64,000 nucleotides of DNA, taken from NCBI GenBank assembly GCA_965225705.1, contig OZ245325.1, forward strand, positions 496,001 through 560,000, given 5' to 3'. Within the stretch, counting starts at the first letter, position 1. The number at the start of each line of letters is the position of its first letter. The stretch is from G965225705 sp965225705. Lineage in GTDB: Bacteria; Pseudomonadota; Alphaproteobacteria; Caulobacterales; Maricaulaceae. The notes under the pieces are model-generated. The model ran no database searches and was not told the DNA's origin. It saw only the letters and a list, made by a program, of their open reading frames with translations. Below, piece after piece: positions 52,267 through 62,500 of the stretch. Position numbers and translations under genes: made by a program.

Positions 52267-53556
52267 ATGTCCAGTCAGTTTGCCCTTTTACGATCCCGCC
52301 GTTTTTTCCCCCTTTTCACAACCCAGTTTCTGGGGGCCTTTAATGATAATCTTTTTAAAAATGCACTGGTCATTCTGATTGCCTATAAGATAGCAGACAA
52401 AGCCGGGCTGGATGCTTCTGTGATGGTGACGCTGGCGGCGGGGGTTTTTATCCTTCCCTTTTTTCTCTTTTCCGCAACAGCTGGCCAGCTGGCAGACAGA
52501 TATGAAAAATCCCGCCTGATTCGTCTTATTAAGCTTTTTGAGATTGTTCTGATGGCTGCGGCGGGTCTGGGTTTTTATCTTGAAAGCATTTCGATGTTGA
52601 TGGGAATATTGTTTCTGATGGGGGCACAGTCCAGTTTTTTTAGCCCTCTGAAATACAGTATTTTACCAGAACATTTACATGAACATGAACTGGTTGGTGG
52701 GAATGCTCTTGTTGAAGCTGGCACATTTCTCTCCATTTTGCTGGGTAATATCGTGGGGGGGCTGCTTATTTTGCAACAGGGGGGCGTGATGCTGGTCTGT
52801 GCCCTTATTGTTCTGGTGGCCGCAACTGGCTATGGAACGAGCCGTTTTATTCCATCTGCCGGGCCTGCGGCCCCTCATTTGACTGTCAAATGGAATGTTG
52901 TGACACAAACCTGGAGTATTATAGCCTACATACGGCGTTATGAGCGTGTGTTCCTCTCCATTCTTGGCATTTCCTGGTTTTGGTTTCTTGGGGCTGTTTT
53001 TCTCACACAATTTCCTACCTATGCCAAAACTATTCTCCAGGCTAATGAAGAAGTGGTGACTTTGTTTTTAACAGTTTTCTCCGTTGGAATTGCTCTGGGA
53101 TCTCTTTTATGTAACTGGCTTTTAAAAGGTCAGATTAAAGGAAACTATGTTCCCTTCGGGGCTTTGGGCATGATGTTCTTTACGGTTATCCTGTTTTTTG
53201 CCAGCCGCGCTGCAAGCCTCCCTTCAGAGGGGGAGCTTGCAGGTTTTATCAGTTTTTTAAGACATCCCCCTCACTGGCTTATTCTTTTTAGCCTTTTGAT
53301 GATCGCTGTCTCAGCGGGTCTTTATATTGTCCCTCTTTATGCCATGATGCAGGCCTGTTCTGATGATAGCCATCGCGCACGCGTGGTTGCTGGTAATAAT
53401 GTTCTTAACTCTTTGTTTGTGGCTTTATCTTCTGTGGTGACCCTTGGCCTTTTTGCTCTTAAATTTTCTGTGACAGAGATTTTTCTCCTGCTTGCCCTTT
53501 TGAATATGCCTGTGGCCTGGCTGGCACGGAAACTGATCAGAGACAGGCAAGAATAA
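52267..53556 (+). CDS. lplT: Lysophospholipid transporter LplT (MFS)
   Basis: A 429-residue major facilitator protein with about twelve helices. LplT-type features are the N-terminal FLGAFNDNLFKNALVILIAY and the loop 2-3 motif GQLADRYEKSRLIRLIK. It probably flips lysophospholipids across the inner membrane for reacylation by the enzyme encoded 14 bp downstream. In some bacteria the two are fused; here they are separate and adjacent, as in E. coli. Confidence 0.88.
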   Translation: MSSQFALLRSRRFFPLFTTQFLGAFNDNLFKNALVILIAYKIADKAGLDASVMVTLAAGVFILPFFLFSATAGQLADRYEKSRLIRLIKLFEIVLMAAAGLGFYLESISMLMGILFLMGAQSSFFSPLKYSILPEHLHEHELVGGNALVEAGTFLSILLGNIVGGLLILQQGGVMLVCALIVLVAATGYGTSRFIPSAGPAAPHLTVKWNVVTQTWSIIAYIRRYERVFLSILGISWFWFLGAVFLTQFPTYAKTILQANEEVVTLFLTVFSVGIALGSLLCNWLLKGQIKGNYVPFGALGMMFFTVILFFASRAASLPSEGELAGFISFLRHPPHWLILFSLLMIAVSAGLYIVPLYAMMQACSDDSHRARVVAGNNVLNSLFVALSSVVTLGLFALKFSVTEIFLLLALLNMPVAWLARKLIRDRQE

Positions 53557-53570
53557 GGGGAGGGATCTCT

Positions 53571-55721
53571 ATGATAAAAACTATGGTTAAAACTTTATTT
53601 CGGGGCGTGTTGAAACTTCTTTATCGTGTTGATGTACAGGGATTTGAAAATTATGAGAAAGCAGGAGACAGGGTTCTTATCATTGCGAACCATCTCTCTT
53701 TTCTGGATGCCGTCCTTTTAGCATCTTTTCTTCCCGGGCGTCCTGTTTTTGCTATCAATACCTTTATTGCAGAGCGCTGGTGGGTCAAACCTTTTTTGTC
53801 TCTGGTTCGTGTTTTTCGCCTGGATCACACACATCCCATGGCTGCAAAAACCATGATTGAGAAGGTCAAAAGCGGTCAAAAATGTGTTATTTTCCCAGAA
53901 GGCAGGATCACAGAAACAGGCTCTTTAATGAAGGTTTATGAAGGTCCTGGCATGATTGCAGACAAAGCCCGTGCCATGATTCTTCCTGTTCGTCTTGACG
54001 GCGTTCAGTATAGCCCTTTTTCACGCCTTAAGGGCAAGGTGCGTCGGCGCTGGTTTCCTAAAATACGCCTGACCATGTTAGAGCCACGATATTTTGATGT
54101 GCCAGAGACCCTCAAAGGACGAAAGCGCCGCAAATATATGAGCCTTAAGCTCTATGATCTCATGACAGATATGCTGTTCACCACATCTGATACAAACCTG
54201 ACCCTTTTTGAGGCTCTTTTGGATGCACGTGCTCTGCATGGGCGCCGGCATGTTATCGCAACGGATATTGAACGCGCATCCCTCACCTATCAACAGCTTG
54301 TCCTGCGAAGCTTTATTCTTGGGCGACATCTATCCCAACAGACAAAACAGGGGGATTATGTGGGTGTCATGCTTCCCAATATGGCAGGCAGCCTTGTCAG
54401 CTTTTTTGCCCTGCATGCTGTGGGTCGTGTGCCGGCTATGCTGAATTTTTCTGCAGGCTCTGTGGCCCTGGCTTCGGCGTGTGGAACAGGTAAGATCACC
54501 ATCGTTCTCACAGCGCGCCGCTTCATTGAAAAGGCAAAACTAAAAGCTGAGGTTAAAGCCATGGAAGAGGCCGGCGCCCAAATGCTTTATCTGGAAGATA
54601 TCGTCTCACGGATAGGGTTTTGGGAGAAAATTAAAGGCTGGGCTGTCTCTCAGCTTGCAGGCCCTGCTTATCGTAAGATGACGACATGCACACCTGATGA
54701 TGCGGCTGTTCTCCTGTTCACATCGGGGTCAGAAGGGACACCTAAGGGGGTTGTCCTTTCCCACCGCAATATTCAGGCAAATTGTGCGCAGTTAAGGGCC
54801 CGCATTGATTTTGGACCAGCGGATAAAGTCTTTAATGCCCTGCCTGTATTTCATGCTTTTGGCTTAACGGGGGGCACACTTCTGCCCGTTTTATCGGGGA
54901 TTAAGGTCTTTTTCTACCCCTCTCCTTTGCATTACCGGATTGTGCCAGAACTGGTTTATGATACGAATTCCACGGTTTTGTTTGGCACAGATACGTTTCT
55001 TTCCGGGTATGCACGCATGGCCCATGCCTATGATTTTTATAGCATACGCTATGTTTTTGCAGGGGCTGAGAAACTGAAAGAAGAGACACGCAAAATCTGG
55101 TCAGAAAAATATGGACTCCGTCTTTTTGAGGGCTATGGCGCGACAGAGACGGCCCCTGTGATTGCTGTTAATACGCCTATGCATCATAAATCCGGAAGTG
55201 TCGGGCGAATTTTGCCAGGGATAAGCTGGCGCCTTAAACCTTTAGAAGGTTTTGAGGAAGGGGGGAGCCTGATGATAGCTGGCCCGAATGTTATGAAGGG
55301 CTATCTTTTTGAGGACAAACCTGGTGAACTGCATCCCCCTGAACAGGGATGGTATGATACAGGCGATATTGTCAGTCTTGATGAGGAAGGCTTTGTCACG
55401 ATCAAAGGGCGTGTTAAACGCTTTGCAAAAATTGGGGGGGAAATGGTTTCTCTGGGCGCCATTGAGAGCTGGCTTTCAAAACTCTGGCCCGATCATGACC
55501 ATGCTGTCCTCAGTGTTCCGGACCTGAAGAAAGGGGAGCGTCTGGTCCTTGTCACAGAGTATCCCGGGGCCCGCCGGGAGGATGTGCTGGCCTGGGCCAG
55601 AGAGCATCATCTCCCGGACCTGTCTGTCCCGCGTGTCATCCACCATATTAAGAGCCTTCCCCTTTTAGGAACAGGTAAAACAGATTATGTCAGCCTTGAG
55701 GCCCTTATCGAAGAACTCTGA
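53571..55721 (+). CDS. aas: Bifunctional acyl-ACP synthetase/2-acylglycerophosphoethanolamine acyltransferase
   Basis: A 716-residue two-domain enzyme, near the 719 residues of E. coli Aas. N-terminal PlsC acyltransferase: NHLSFLDAVLLASF (the HxxxxD motif) and FPEGRITETGSLMKVYEG. C-terminal AMP-forming synthetase: P-loop LLFTSGSEGTPKGVVLSH, FEGYGATETAPVIAVN, and WYDTGDIVSLDEEGFV. It activates a fatty acid on ACP and reacylates lysophospholipid imported by LplT. It starts with ATG at 53571. Confidence 0.93.
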   Translation: MIKTMVKTLFRGVLKLLYRVDVQGFENYEKAGDRVLIIANHLSFLDAVLLASFLPGRPVFAINTFIAERWWVKPFLSLVRVFRLDHTHPMAAKTMIEKVKSGQKCVIFPEGRITETGSLMKVYEGPGMIADKARAMILPVRLDGVQYSPFSRLKGKVRRRWFPKIRLTMLEPRYFDVPETLKGRKRRKYMSLKLYDLMTDMLFTTSDTNLTLFEALLDARALHGRRHVIATDIERASLTYQQLVLRSFILGRHLSQQTKQGDYVGVMLPNMAGSLVSFFALHAVGRVPAMLNFSAGSVALASACGTGKITIVLTARRFIEKAKLKAEVKAMEEAGAQMLYLEDIVSRIGFWEKIKGWAVSQLAGPAYRKMTTCTPDDAAVLLFTSGSEGTPKGVVLSHRNIQANCAQLRARIDFGPADKVFNALPVFHAFGLTGGTLLPVLSGIKVFFYPSPLHYRIVPELVYDTNSTVLFGTDTFLSGYARMAHAYDFYSIRYVFAGAEKLKEETRKIWSEKYGLRLFEGYGATETAPVIAVNTPMHHKSGSVGRILPGISWRLKPLEGFEEGGSLMIAGPNVMKGYLFEDKPGELHPPEQGWYDTGDIVSLDEEGFVTIKGRVKRFAKIGGEMVSLGAIESWLSKLWPDHDHAVLSVPDLKKGERLVLVTEYPGARREDVLAWAREHHLPDLSVPRVIHHIKSLPLLGTGKTDYVSLEALIEEL

Positions 55722-55738
55722 AGCAGGCTTGAGGGTCA

Positions 55739-55770
55739 GGGTACTTTTCCTCTTCAGAAAAAAAGTGCCC
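55739..55770. terminator. Bidirectional terminator between aas and cydC
   Basis: Stem GGGTACTTTT / AAAAGTGCCC with T-rich and A-rich arms on both sides, located between two convergent genes. Confidence 0.65.
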
Positions 55771-55776
55771 GGCAGA

Positions 55777-57435
55777 TCACAGGAACAGGGTGATATGGTC
55801 ATCTGTTAAATCCAGAGGGGCGGTTCTGTGCGTTGCGAGAAACAGCGTGCGTGAGGGCTTGCTTTCAAGCCAGTTTTCCAGCCCCCTTATGACGTGTTTT
55901 TCTGTTTCGCTGTCGAGACTTTCTGTGGGTTCATCAAGCAGTAAAACAGGGGCATTTTTTAAAAAAGCCCGTGCGAGAGTGAGGCGTCTCGCCTGCCCAC
56001 CAGAGAGTTTTTCCCCCTTAGCACCGACCCAGGTTTGAAGTCCTTCAGGGAGATGGGTGACAAGGTCTGCTGCACAGGCCTGTTCCAGGGCCTGCCACAA
56101 AGCCTCTTCTGAAGCCTGGGGAGCGGCCAGACGCAAATTTTCCTCAATAGTTCCTGATATAAGGCGTGTCTGCTGGCCTGCCAGAGCAAAATACTGATGG
56201 CTGGTCTCATGTTGCAGGGTTAAGAGATCTTGTCCTCCAAGGAAGATTTTTCCCTTTTGGGGATCATAAAACCGCATGAGAAGATTGAAAATGCTTGTTT
56301 TCCCGCAACCAGACGGGCCCAGTACGGCCAAACGTCCCCCTTCCTTCAGAGTGAAGCTCATATCATGAAGGGCTTCTCTTCCCTCCGGATATGTCAGGCT
56401 CACATGCTCAAAGCGCACATCATGATTTTGGGGGGGGGATTGTGCTGTTGTCTCAGGCTGTGAGGCTGTCGGTGTCATGGTCCGAAGTTCTAAAAGATGG
56501 CGCGCTGCTGCTTCGGTCCGTCCCATAAGCTGGGCTGCCTGCAAAACCGGTGGTACGGTTTCAAACAAAGCAAGGGCTGCAAAGCCTGCCATCATGCATA
56601 AGGGGGGGGAAGCGCCCTCAAGAACAGCACTGCCCGTGATCAGCAAAAAGGCAGCGGGTCCCATGAACATAGCCAGCGCACCACTTAACCCCATGCCGCC
56701 CATAAGGTGTTCTTCTGCCCTCAGACTTTTTGTCCGTGCCTGCATAAGGTGATGCAGGAAAACATGCTCTGCCTGGAAAATTTTTATTTCTGCAAGCCCC
56801 TCACACATATCTGTGACAGTTGTGCGCATGTGTTCACGTGCCTGAGAGAGGCGTTCCCCGGGCTTTTTCCCTGCACGAAGAGCAAGCAAAGGTCCCACAA
56901 GGACAGCTGTCAGAAAGACAACAGCAAGACCCAGCCCTGCTTTGGGGGAGGCATAAAAAGCCAGAGCTTCAGCGACGAGAAAAGCGGTGACAGCTGCCAT
57001 CACGGGGGCTGCTATCCTTAAATAGAGATTATCCAGAGCCTCCACATCTTCAAAAACACGGGATAAAAGGCTTCCCGGTTTCAGCTTTCCAAGACGTCCG
57101 GGTGCCAGAGGGACAGCCTCGCGAAAAACAGCTAAACGGAGATCAGTTAAAATCCGAAAGGCAGCATTATGACTCACCAGACGTTCCATATAGCGCCCGA
57201 GAACACGTATAAGGCCCAGGTTTCGAAAAGCTGATCCGGTTTGAAAACCATAAAAGGTAAGCGTGCCCACAGCCCCTAAGCCTATGCCTGTGAGAGCCCC
57301 GGCTGTGATGAACCAGCCCGCAAGAGCCAAAAGGAGAATGCCTGCCACAGCGGTCAGAGCAGAGAGGAAAGTCCCCAAAACAAGGCCCCATGCATGAGGT
57401 TTCGCCTGTTTTATAAAATGTGAAAGCTCTTTCAT
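55777..57435 (-). CDS. cydC: Thiol reductant ABC exporter subunit CydC
   Basis: Half-transporter of the CydDC exporter that moves cysteine/glutathione to the periplasm and is needed for cytochrome bd assembly. The 552 residues have six N-terminal helices and an ABC domain: Walker A VLGPSGCGKTS, signature LSGGQARRLTLARA, Walker B VLLLDEPTESLD. Its ATG (57435) shares a base with the cydD TGA stop, so the pair is translationally coupled. Subunit identity (C against D) is by order and size. Confidence 0.92.
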   Translation of the reverse strand: MKELSHFIKQAKPHAWGLVLGTFLSALTAVAGILLLALAGWFITAGALTGIGLGAVGTLTFYGFQTGSAFRNLGLIRVLGRYMERLVSHNAAFRILTDLRLAVFREAVPLAPGRLGKLKPGSLLSRVFEDVEALDNLYLRIAAPVMAAVTAFLVAEALAFYASPKAGLGLAVVFLTAVLVGPLLALRAGKKPGERLSQAREHMRTTVTDMCEGLAEIKIFQAEHVFLHHLMQARTKSLRAEEHLMGGMGLSGALAMFMGPAAFLLITGSAVLEGASPPLCMMAGFAALALFETVPPVLQAAQLMGRTEAAARHLLELRTMTPTASQPETTAQSPPQNHDVRFEHVSLTYPEGREALHDMSFTLKEGGRLAVLGPSGCGKTSIFNLLMRFYDPQKGKIFLGGQDLLTLQHETSHQYFALAGQQTRLISGTIEENLRLAAPQASEEALWQALEQACAADLVTHLPEGLQTWVGAKGEKLSGGQARRLTLARAFLKNAPVLLLDEPTESLDSETEKHVIRGLENWLESKPSRTLFLATHRTAPLDLTDDHITLFL

Positions 57436-59282
57436 CAGGCCTGTCTCTTTTCTGTTTTCATCACAACACCGTCTTCAAACCAGGCCAGATGATGGGCCAG
57501 GTCAAACACAGCAGGTTTATGGCTTGCAATCACGACGGTATAGTCCCGAAGATATTTTCTAAGATAAGTCAGAAAATCCTGTTCGGCCCCGGCGTCAAGG
57601 AAGGCTGTTGGCTCATCCAGAAGAAGAAGGGGAGAGCCCGGCACAGGGGGGGTGGTCCGGGATGTCGTATTTGCCGGGAGGTGGGAAGAAGAGAGTTTTA
57701 AAAGCGCCCGTCCAAGAGCGACGCGCTGTGCCTGCCCCCCTGAGAGACCATGTCCTCCCCGGCTCTGACTGTCCTCCGAACCCTTCTCCCCTGTCAAATC
57801 CTGCAGACCGAGTTTGTGCGCGATAGCCCGGATATCTTCCTCTGAGGCATCCGGATTTCCAAAGCCTATGGCTTCCTTAACCGATCCGTAGAAAAGATAG
57901 GGAGTTTGAGAGCACCAGGCTGTATGGCGTCTGATCTCCTGAAAATCTTTCAGTTCTCTCCCCTGCCAGAATATTTTCCCCTGTGAGATGGGAGCAAACC
58001 CCATAAGACTGTTTAAAGCTGTGGATTTTCCTGAACCGGAAGATCCTGCAAGAACGGTCACACACCGGGCAGGTATATCAAGTGTAAGACCTTTTAAACC
58101 ATAGCGGCCATCTTCATAGCGGGACACGACATGATCAAAGCGAAGCCAGGGGATCCCGTCTTTGTCAGATTCTGATTGTTCTGAAGGCGTGGATCCCGTG
58201 GAAAAAGATGTTGAGGAGGGAAGAGTGTGGTCTTGTGTTTCACCTGTATGCAGCAGGTCTAACAGTTTTTCTCCTGCACTCACAGCACTCACCCTGTCAT
58301 GATAAGCGCTCGCAAGACGGCGGAACGGTATATAAAATTCTGGAGCCAGCATAAGGAGAAAAAGCCCCTGTTGAAAATGATGGCTGTCCTGCTGGTTCAA
58401 AGCTCCGCTCCCTATAAGGGGAAGGGCTACATAAATAAGAATAAGGACAAGGGACAAAGCTGATAACAGTTCAAGGGTTGCAGAAGAAAGAAACGCAAAA
58501 CGTAATACGGACATGGTTTTACGCCGGAAATCTTCCGCACGGCGTGCCAGAACTTCCTCCTGGGTTTTTACGGCGCCAAAGCTTTTCAACATGGGTAAAG
58601 CTGTCATCCGATCGTGAAAAAGACCTGCGAGACGACTCAGCACATGAAACTGACGTCGGCTTGCTCTTTGTGCGCTAAGTCCTGTGAGAGTTAAAAAGAG
58701 TGGTAAACATGACACAGTTGCAAAAAAAAACACGGCAGCTTTCCAGCTAACAACAGCACTCGCCAGGATTAAAACAAGAGTGGCGGGTCCCAGAGCCATC
58801 ATGAAAGGGCGATATCGATTATAATAGCCTGACAGAGCCTCCACATCGTCAAGAAGGGCTGTATGAAGGACACCTGTTTCATGACATCGGGTGAGTTTTG
58901 GGCCCTGTTTTAGAAGGAATTTTGCTATAAGTGCACCGATATGGAGACGTACCTGCTGACTGGCCTGAAACCCTGCCCACACGCTTCCAAAATGTAGAAG
59001 TGCCTTAAGGGCTATAAAAAATATGGCCCACAGGAAAGCCACAAAAAACACCTGTTTATCCTGCTGTTCAGGCTTTATCAGGCTTGTGAGACCCCGGGCT
59101 GCAAAAAAGGCAAAGCCTGCATAAAAAACCTCTTCAAGAATAAGACATAGTACAGAAGCCCGTGTCCATAAGGTGGCAGAATTTCCCTGTAACGCAAGCC
59201 ATTTTTCTGTTTTTTGAGCTTGCCGGGGAGGCGATGCTTTTCCCTGTCCTTTTCTTGTTCCTGTTTCAGAGTTTGCCTTCAT
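57435..59282 (-). CDS. cydD: Thiol reductant ABC exporter subunit CydD
   Basis: Partner half-transporter, 615 residues. Helices over about residues 40-320 precede the ABC domain with VLAGSSGSGKSTALNSL, LSGGQAQRVALGRALL and PLLLLDEPTAFLD. A polar insert (about residues 350-385, rich in Ser/Thr) lies between the transmembrane and ATPase domains. It starts with ATG at 59282. The cytochrome bd genes cydAB are not in the window, although they are often adjacent. Confidence 0.92.
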   Translation of the reverse strand: MKANSETGTRKGQGKASPPRQAQKTEKWLALQGNSATLWTRASVLCLILEEVFYAGFAFFAARGLTSLIKPEQQDKQVFFVAFLWAIFFIALKALLHFGSVWAGFQASQQVRLHIGALIAKFLLKQGPKLTRCHETGVLHTALLDDVEALSGYYNRYRPFMMALGPATLVLILASAVVSWKAAVFFFATVSCLPLFLTLTGLSAQRASRRQFHVLSRLAGLFHDRMTALPMLKSFGAVKTQEEVLARRAEDFRRKTMSVLRFAFLSSATLELLSALSLVLILIYVALPLIGSGALNQQDSHHFQQGLFLLMLAPEFYIPFRRLASAYHDRVSAVSAGEKLLDLLHTGETQDHTLPSSTSFSTGSTPSEQSESDKDGIPWLRFDHVVSRYEDGRYGLKGLTLDIPARCVTVLAGSSGSGKSTALNSLMGFAPISQGKIFWQGRELKDFQEIRRHTAWCSQTPYLFYGSVKEAIGFGNPDASEEDIRAIAHKLGLQDLTGEKGSEDSQSRGGHGLSGGQAQRVALGRALLKLSSSHLPANTTSRTTPPVPGSPLLLLDEPTAFLDAGAEQDFLTYLRKYLRDYTVVIASHKPAVFDLAHHLAWFEDGVVMKTEKRQA

Positions 59283-59532
59283 CCTGCTTTCTCTTTCCTA
59301 GTCAATCACACCTTTTTTATACGCTTCTTAAGCTTCAAGGCAAGGGAAACAGGGACATAGTTTTGAAAACAAAATTTTTAAAAGAAAATATAAAATCTTA
59401 TATCGTATGACACAATTTTATAAAATATTTTAATATTTTTTACAAAAAAAAATAGTTTTACTTATAGATCTATAAATAATTATTTGATAATCACCTTCAA
59501 ATTACATTACACTATAAAAGGAATTTTATGTT

Positions 59533-62500
59533 ATGGGGTATGATTTTAAAAGTCTAAAAAAAAGGATTCTATCTTCCGGGAGTTTAAGTGCACTTTCTCT
59601 TAGTCTCGCCTGCACTTCGTTTGTTGTTGTTTCAGGGATCAACAGTCCTGTTTTGGCGCAGGAAGTTTCCAGCTCAGTTGGAGGCATTCCTGGACCCAAG
59701 GGTGATACTGGTGCTCCCGGTGCTCCTGGACCCCAGGGGGAACCAGGCCCTGCCGGCCGTACCGGGCTAACTGGCGTGAATGGTAATCCCGGACTTCCGG
59801 GTCCTGAAGGGCCCAAGGGTGAAACGGGTGACAGGGGTCTACCTGGTCGTGATGGTACTCCCGGGGACCCCGGCCCCAGAGGTCAGAGAGGTCTTCCGGG
59901 CCACCCTGGTTCTACTGGCCCCACAGGTCATACCGGCCCTGAAGGTGAAAAAGGGGATCCTGGTTCTCGTGGTGCCACTGGTTCTCCTGGTGCTGATGGT
60001 GCTGATGGTCGTGACGGTGTTCCTGGTGCTGATGGTGCTACTGGTGCTCCTGGCTCCCGGGGTGATGTTGGTGCTCCCGGAGCTCCGGGTTCTGTAGGTG
60101 AAAAAGGTAATCCCGGGCCTCAGGGCGAACGGGGTTCTCCTGGCCCTCAGGGCCCAGCTGGTCCTCAGGGTGAAAAAGGTGATACCGGTGCTCCCGGAGT
60201 TCCGGGTTCTATAGGTGAAAAAGGTAATCCCGGGCCTCAGGGCGAACGGGGGGCAAAAGGTGATCCCGGACCTCAGGGCGAACGGGGTCTAAGAGGTCAT
60301 CCCGGGCCTCAGGGCGAACGGGGTTCTCCTGGTGCCACTGGTTCTCCTGGTGCTGATGGTGCTACTGGTGCTCCTGGCTCCCGGGGTGATGTTGGTGTTC
60401 CTGGTGCTCCCGGAGTTCCGGGTTCTGTAGGTGAAAAAGGTAATCCCGGGCCTCAGGGCGAACGGGGTTCTCCTGGCCCTCAGGGCCCAGCTGGTCCTCA
60501 GGGTGAAAAAGGTGATACCGGTGCGCCCGGCATTCCCGGTTCTGTTGGTGGGGTTGATTTCTCTTTCCTTGATCTTCCTCATTCTGAGGGAGTTACAGGT
60601 TCGCTTGTCTACGACGTATCTGGAAAAGGTGATGTTATCGCTGGCCTTCAAAAAGGCAGCAAAGGAACATTTCCTTCCTATTGGTTATATGATGGTAATC
60701 TTCAAGTTTATGAGACAGGAGTTGACACTGTTCGTCTGTTAGGTGGTGGGAAAAAGCGTAACAGAGTGATAACTGCTGTGTCTGGGGATGGAAAACAATT
60801 CCTTTTAAATGGACTTAAATCTATTTTGGTAACACGATCAGAAGAAGGTATGCGTGTTGTTGTTGTTGACCTTACACCTGACGGCAAAAAGCGCTCTTTT
60901 GGTACGGATCTTTCCCATAACGGTTTAGTCGCCGTTGGGTATTACAACCTTCGAGGTAAAAGACCTGTTGCTGCTTATTATGATGCCAAAGTAGACAGAA
61001 CTTTCAAGCCCCTGCCTGGTTTTGGTGGAGATGATTATAAAGAGAGCAAAGCTTATGGTGTCTCTGGTGATGGTTCTGTAATTACTGGTTATGTCAGGAA
61101 TGACCATGACAAAAAGCAGGCTTTCCGCTGGGAAAAAGATGCCCATGTCCTCCTTCCTTTCCTGACGGGTGCAGACCCTGTTGAGAGTGAAAGTCTGGCC
61201 TATGCTATTTCCAGGGATGGATTGAGCATTGTTGGCCAGTCTCATGGCTCTGGTACGCCAGCACAAATGTTCCCCACGCGCTGGATTCCTGATGGTGAAG
61301 GTCAATATAAGGCTGAAAGTCTTGGTCGCCTGGAGGGTTCTGGAGATCACATTGCTGATGCAGTTTCTGCTGATGGTTCTGTGATTGTTGGAGAAAGTGG
61401 TGGTCAGGCTTTTCACTGGACAAAAAGAACGGGACTTCAGGCTCTTTCCAGAATTTTGACGGACAATGGTATACATGTGGGAGACTGGACTCTGAAAAGA
61501 GCTACAGGTGTTTCTGATGATGGGCGTATCCTTGTAGGAAATGGTCAGCGACTTCATGAAGTTTCAGGAAAGAATATCGACAGTGGCTGGCTTGCTGTTG
61601 TTGATTACCGAAAGGTAAAAGAAGAGGTTCAGCCTGACCCTTCGGTTGGTCGTCTTCCTGGTGTATCCCCCACTCCCCGTCTTCGTGTTGGTCTTATAGC
61701 TCCTAAGTCTTACACACGTTCTGTTGGAACTTTGTCGGGGCTTGGATTTGATGGCTTAAGCCTTGGCCAGGTTTCTCTTGGCAGTTATGAGGAGGTTGCA
61801 CGCCATTATGACTGTGCCAGTACACAGGCTGGTTTGAAGGGTGTGTATCCTGCGGTATGTCCTTTTATCACCGGCTCTTTCTCCAAAGGTCTTGATTCTC
61901 CGAAGACGGAGAGTTTTGAAGGCTCTGTTGGCCTTTCTGTTGCTGTTTCCCCTGGTTTCCGTGTTGGTTTTGGAGGTATTGCCTCCAGCTCTAAAGGGAA
62001 GACACGTGAAACGGTTCTTCAGTCTTCTTATCAGACAGAAGCGAAGAGCAAAGGCTTTGGAGTGGGTCTGTTTATGGCGTATGAGGATGTTTCTGGCTTT
62101 GAAGTTTATAGTACCCTTGTTGGCCAAACCCTTGAGGGTGATATGGTCCGTGGATATTACAATGCCGCAACGCTTGAGAAGGTTTTTGGCAAGCCTAAGG
62201 GTAGTTTTTACGGAGGCACCCTGCGCCTGGCCTGGGCTTTTCCCATGCAAAGTAACGTTAAGCTGAAGCCTTTTATCAGCTATCGTGGTGGTCGTGCACA
62301 TTATAATTCTTATAAGGAGCGTGGAGGCGGAATTTTTGCAGGCGATGTTTCCAAACAATCTCTCCGGCTTAATGAAGGTCGTCTTGGTTTTGAAGCGTCT
62401 TATGATGTTTCGAAAGACCTCCGTCTTTGGGGTGAGCTTGCCTTTGTTCATTCCAGAAGGAAGGGTGATGCACCTTATGTGACGGTTTCTGTTCTTAACG

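Noticed and set aside
59680..60550. CRISPR-like or satellite array in the repetitive G/C-rich stretch
   Set aside because: The repeats are multiples of nine bases, in frame and encode Gly-X-Y triplets with no unique spacers; it is a collagen coding region.
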